From positions 1-7,490 of the forward strand of contig DUKX01000109.1 of the NCBI GenBank assembly GCA_013329085.1: a stretch of 7,490 nt of DNA. The letters run 5' to 3'. Positions 5,598 through 7,490 of the stretch are shown here, piece after piece (positions within the stretch are counted from its first letter, which is position 1; each line of letters starts with the position of its first letter). The notes beneath the pieces are model-generated. The model was not told where the DNA came from, searched no databases, and saw only the letters and a list, made by a program, of their open reading frames with translations. Made by a program: the position numbers and the translations under genes. This stretch comes from Methanofastidiosum sp. (GTDB lineage Archaea > Methanobacteriota_B > Thermococci > Methanofastidiosales > Methanofastidiosaceae).

Positions 5598-5843
5598 TTA
5601 TATATAGAAACGATACCATTGGGTATAGACTCTAACCAATCGAAGTTTAAAATAATTTCCTGGTTTATCAGATGATACATACAAATAACCACCGCCTGTA
5701 TTAGGAACTGGACCTCCAGTGTTAAAGAATACGATTAATTCATCTTCTTTTTTAGATTTGATCTTGTAGGTAATTAATCGTGTCCCATACAATCTCTTTT
5801 CATATATCACCGCAAATATTTTATAGCATCCGCTATTCCCCAT
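5598..5843 (-). CDS. Small 'HWYR'-domain-like ORF overlapping the toxin remnant, 81 or 70 aa
   Basis: The longest frame starts at ATG 5843 (81 aa). A GTG at 5808-5810 forms a GTGA overlap with the stop of the toxin-like fragment and would give 70 residues; I consider this coupled start more likely. The product has no membrane segment. Its core ELIVFFNTGGPVPNTGGGYL (35-54) and end LVRVYTQWYRFYI (69-81) parallel the C-terminal domains encoded at 4185-4820 and 7083-7490: a hydrophobic strand, a Gly-rich turn, Y-x-Y/F, then an aromatic W-Y close. It therefore looks like a stand-alone or N-terminally truncated copy of that domain. Position and overlap fit an immunity gene for the fragment upstream, but both lie inside an IS wreck and this one may be dead. 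Neither start has a clear Shine-Dalgarno. Confidence 0.5.
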   Translation of the reverse strand: MGNSGCYKIFAVIYEKRLYGTRLITYKIKSKKEDELIVFFNTGGPVPNTGGGYLYVSSDKPGNYFKLRLVRVYTQWYRFYI

Positions 5844-6063
5844 GATATTGCTTTATATCCACCCAAAAGATGATACTCTCCTTTAGCTGTTTTTGTTCCT
5901 AATGCACCAGATGTGCTAGCTATAGAGTCAGCCCAAAATGTGAAATATGTTAGTGTTGGCACTGGAGGCATATATTCAATTTATCTTCGATGAATCGAAT
6001 GGCTTTTATATAATTCCTAACTTTTCCATTAAAAGTTTTTCCCCTGTGAATACAATTATTCTG
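5807..6063 (-). pseudogene. Decayed 3' end of a toxin-like (possibly Rhs-tip) gene
   Basis: Two minus-strand pieces read as one protein end. The first (about 6063-5978) encodes GKTFNGKVRNYIKAIRFIED and then KL. Adding one G at about 5977 joins it to the second (5980-5807), which encodes EYMPPVPTLTYFTFWADSIA, then a small-residue stretch (STSGALGTKTAKG), then YHLLGGYKAISWGIADAIKY and LR before TGA 5807-5809. The stop overlaps a GTG start for the next ORF. The Gly/Ala/Ser-rich pattern and the position before an overlapping small gene resemble the tip end of a polymorphic toxin, but no family is recognised and no Rhs core is attached. The upstream end is cut by the IS transposase remnant beginning at 6099. 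It is surely non-functional as it stands. Confidence 0.45.
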
Positions 6064-6098
6064 TAATATACATAATAAATGTATTACTATTTACAGGT

Positions 6099-6223
6099 TT
6101 TGTAAATAAGGGCCTGGATAAATCATATTCAAGAGGGAAGAGTATAATCGAGAACGACCTCACGGCTCTTTGGGATGCTAAACCCCAGAAGATTTCAGAA
6201 AATATTGTAATTCAAAGGGTTGA
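6099..6223 (+). pseudogene. IS3-family transposase (orfB) C-terminal remnant, copy 2
   Basis: The plus strand encodes IIFKREEYNRERPHGSLG, then a stop (TAA at 6179-6181 in place of a Gln codon), then TPEDFRKYCNSKG and a natural TGA at 6221-6223. This is the IS3-family integrase end. A second in-frame TAA lies just upstream of IIF. The TGA falls inside the right terminal inverted repeat, as normal for these elements, so this copy keeps its true 3' end while copy 1 at 625-722 does not. Bases 6099-6196 match copy 1 at 91 of 98 positions, so both come from the same IS family in this genome. Confidence 0.8.
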
Positions 6224-6240
6224 GTTTTTGGGGGTAAGTC
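6219..6240 (-). repeat. IS3-type right terminal inverted repeat (IRR)
   Basis: Reverse complement of this stretch reads GACTTA then CCCCCAAAAACT then CAAC, matching the left end at 5503-5524 in 18 of 22 positions. It overlaps the transposase stop codon and ends 20 bases before the stop of the GspG-like gene, so the insertion just missed that gene. Confidence 0.65.
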
Positions 6241-6259
6241 CCAACGCTTTTAATAATAA

Positions 6260-6763
6260 CTATTTATGTTGGGGAGAGGGACTGATTGCCTTGTCATCAA
6301 CCACATTTTCAGATTTAATTGAAAAGGTAAGGGTTATATCGCAGGGGATAGTGGTGCCGGTTGAGAAATAATTTGTTCTAATGGTTACCTCATCATAAAA
6401 ATCAGGTGCGCCGATTGTTCTCTTTTTATCCGGTCCGCAAGAAATCAGGGTAAAAGTGGTTTTATCCACATATTGATATTCCAGATATTTTTTCCTGTTC
6501 CAGGGATCTAACAAGGTTATACTGTTTTTATTATCAGTTTTTAGAATTTCATTCAAGTTAGCTGGCAGTTTATGGTTAAGGGTGTAATAGCTGAAAAACA
6601 CATCCGCAGCCTTATATATGTCAGTATATTTCCGCCTGGCATCTTCTGACCTCATACTCACCTTATCAGGCCTTAAGAATAACAAATAGACCCAGAGTAT
6701 CAAGGCTAAAATGATAACTGAATATGTAATCCTTATTAAAAGAGTGATTCTATTGGCTTTCAT
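6260..6763 (-). CDS. GspG-like (type II secretion/pseudopilin-type) protein with N-terminal anchor, 167 aa
   Basis: An N-terminal hydrophobic helix (about residues 8-30) is followed by a globular domain with hallmarks of the GspG C-terminal fold: LPANLNEILK (66-75), DPWNRKKYLEYQY (86-98) matching the family's 'DPWG.PY.Y', and ISCGPDKKRTIGAPDFYDEV (107-126) corresponding to 'S.GPD...GT.DDI'. In real major pseudopilins the first helix follows a short leader with a G-F-T-L-x-E prepilin peptidase site. Here that motif is absent (MKANRITLLIRITYS), so this is more likely a GspG-fold protein with an uncleaved anchor, not an assembled pilin. A 40-residue C-terminal extension is unusual. The start is ATG 6761-6763 with GAGTGA about seven bases upstream. 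Function is unknown; it may be a cell-surface or periplasmic accessory protein. The IS end lies 20 bases beyond its stop. Confidence 0.75.
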   Translation of the reverse strand: MKANRITLLIRITYSVIILALILWVYLLFLRPDKVSMRSEDARRKYTDIYKAADVFFSYYTLNHKLPANLNEILKTDNKNSITLLDPWNRKKYLEYQYVDKTTFTLISCGPDKKRTIGAPDFYDEVTIRTNYFSTGTTIPCDITLTFSIKSENVVDDKAISPSPQHK

Positions 6764-6865
6764 TGGCGGTCACTCGAATTTAACATGACAGGACCATTAT
6801 GTCCAGCCCTCGTATAATACTAGTATCTTATAAAGTAGAGTTTTGGTGGTAAATCACAATATCCC

Positions 6866-7083
6866 TTATTCCGTAAGAAAAACAATATATATAAATAAAA
6901 CCAAGACACTTATCAGAACAGGAATTAATGTAAAGAAATAAGCTCGAATGTAATATTTTATAATTTCAATTTCTTCTTTACTTCCATTCTTAAGAAACTC
7001 CCTATATTCCTCAGTAAACAATAAAAAAGGCAGGCGCCTACTCCCAACCAACCTGAAGTATATATTCTTTTTCTTAACACCAT
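6866..7083 (-). CDS. Small single-pass membrane protein, probably frameshifted near its start
   Basis: The readable product from a TTG at 7051 has 61 residues: a charged helix FTEEYREFLKNGSKEEIEII then one membrane segment (about 38-58 of that version) ending at TAA 6866. The TTG has no proper ribosome binding site. The better start is ATG 7081-7083, which forms TAATG with the upstream stop, but its frame (MVLRKRIYTSGW) leaves the good protein after a few codons. One extra A in the A5 run at about 7068-7072 would join them as MVLRKKNIYFRLVGSRRLPF, giving a 72-residue protein. I therefore take the gene as 6866-7083 with a single-base deletion, real or from sequencing. No family is recognised. 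It would be coupled to the 'PHWYL' gene upstream, much as 4185-4820 follows 4807-5220. Confidence 0.5.
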
Positions 7084-7490
7084 TAAAAGATTGTATAAAG
7101 ATACCAATGAGGTCTTATCTTTTTATAATATTTACCTTTATTAACCTCTGTTATTAATAGGGTTTCTCCCCATTCTGTTTTTTTAAGGTGCCATTTTCTT
7201 ACAGATTGACTATCATTTTCAAAATAGATAATTCCACCCCTAATAAGAGGGCCTCTTCCATTCTTATAGAAAGAGACACTTATTAATTGAATATCTTTTC
7301 CAGTCCCCAAAGAAAAGGTTGATAACGGAGCATTGGCAATATAGAATCCTTTATCATATTCCTGATAATCTTGCCCCTGTTCTGATACTCTTTTACTAAC
7401 TTTCTTCACAGCTTCTTCATAAGCAACATAGTGACTATTAAAATTAAGTATTTTTAAATTATCATAATATTTGCTCCTGTAGAACAAAAT
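7083..7490 (-). CDS. 'PHWYL'-domain protein, N-terminus beyond window
   Basis: The frame is open from the right edge (ILFYRSKYYDNL at the edge) to TAA 7083, about 135 visible residues. The only in-window start near the edge is a TTG at 7487, and the frame continues to the boundary, so the real start is probably outside; an upstream membrane segment is plausible. A charged helix-like stretch (YEEAVKKVSKRVSEQGQDYQ) precedes a beta-rich domain: LISVSFYKNGRGPLIRGGII (68-87), YFENDSQ, then KIRPHWYLYTIF at the very end. This domain resembles the ends of the products of 4185-4820 and 5598-5843. The stop overlaps the next gene's ATG (TAATG). No known family is recognised; an immunity-like role is inferred from the company it keeps. 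Confidence 0.65.
   Translation of the reverse strand: MLFYRSKYYDNLKILNFNSHYVAYEEAVKKVSKRVSEQGQDYQEYDKGFYIANAPLSTFSLGTGKDIQLISVSFYKNGRGPLIRGGIIYFENDSQSVRKWHLKKTEWGETLLITEVNKGKYYKKIRPHWYLYTIF

Larger units (their letters stand above)
5502..6243 (+). mobile_element. Decayed IS3-family element, both ends present, interior replaced
   Basis: The left end at 5502-5524 and the right end at 6219-6243 carry imperfect inverted repeats built around CCCCCAAAAACT (left, 5509-5520) and AGTTTTTGGGGG (right, 6223-6234). About 18 of 22 positions match. The left end begins TG, as IS3-family ends do. The right end directly follows a transposase C-terminus whose stop codon lies inside the repeat, the normal IS3 layout. 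A complete IS3 element is about 1.2-1.5 kb and encodes orfA and orfB. Here only 742 bp separate the ends, and most of the interior is an antisense toxin-like fragment with a small ORF. No target duplication is visible. Either two separate partial IS copies flank the cassette, or foreign DNA replaced the middle of one element. Confidence 0.6.

Noticed and set aside
6780..6865. Promoter for the GspG-like gene
   Set aside because: TTTACC with TATAAG or TAAGAT can be picked out on the minus strand, but spacing or match is poor for each, so I did not list it.
1..7490. CRISPR array, tRNA or rRNA genes
   Set aside because: No regularly spaced short repeats and no cloverleaf or rRNA-like segment were seen on either strand.

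Overview
The window is A/T-rich (about one third G+C by eye). It reads as an accessory region of a low-GC, probably Gram-negative bacterium. I cannot name the organism. The supporting clues are an Rhs/YD-repeat core end, a GspG-like pseudopilin-type protein, and many small membrane-anchored hypothetical proteins. Every protein-coding gene I can support lies on the minus strand, so transcription runs from 7490 towards 1. The only plus-strand coding material is two short, dead IS3-type transposase tails.

Layout in the direction of transcription. 7490-6866: the 3' part of a gene ending in a 'PHWYL' domain, then a 72-codon membrane protein coupled by TAATG but broken by a missing base. 6763-6260: a GspG-like protein with a membrane anchor. 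6243-5502: an IS3-family wreck, with imperfect terminal inverted repeats at both ends and a transposase tail at the right end, enclosing a decayed toxin-like 3' end and a small overlapping ORF. 5444-4185: gene fragments, a 41-residue hydrophobic ORF, a four-helix membrane protein, and a three-helix protein with the same 'PHWYR' C-terminal domain. 4068-2955: the last ~80 residues of an Rhs core, a variable toxin tip, and an acidic putative immunity gene overlapping it by 50 bases. The tip and the immunity gene each carry one in-frame TAA. 2927-1987: a translationally coupled pair of paralogous membrane-anchored proteins. 1953-802: a Trp-rich 50-residue ORF, then a nine-TPR protein split by a -1 frameshift at a canonical A_AAA_AAG site. 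775-625: a second IS3 transposase tail (93% identical to the first) and a palindromic segment. 616-1: a good promoter candidate and two more single-pass membrane proteins.

Taken together, this looks like the downstream 'graveyard' of a polymorphic-toxin (Rhs) locus. It holds displaced tip/immunity cassettes, orphan immunity-like membrane proteins and IS debris. The most interesting points are two tip/immunity pairs with overlapping reading frames, a C-terminal domain (G-rich, Y-F-E, ending in h-W-Y) shared by three genes next to those pairs, and the TPR gene's exact -1 slippery heptamer. Three separate breaks are each repaired by adding a single base, so assembly error must be excluded before any gene is called a pseudogene. 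Toxin and immunity roles are inferred from architecture. I recognise no catalytic family in either tip.
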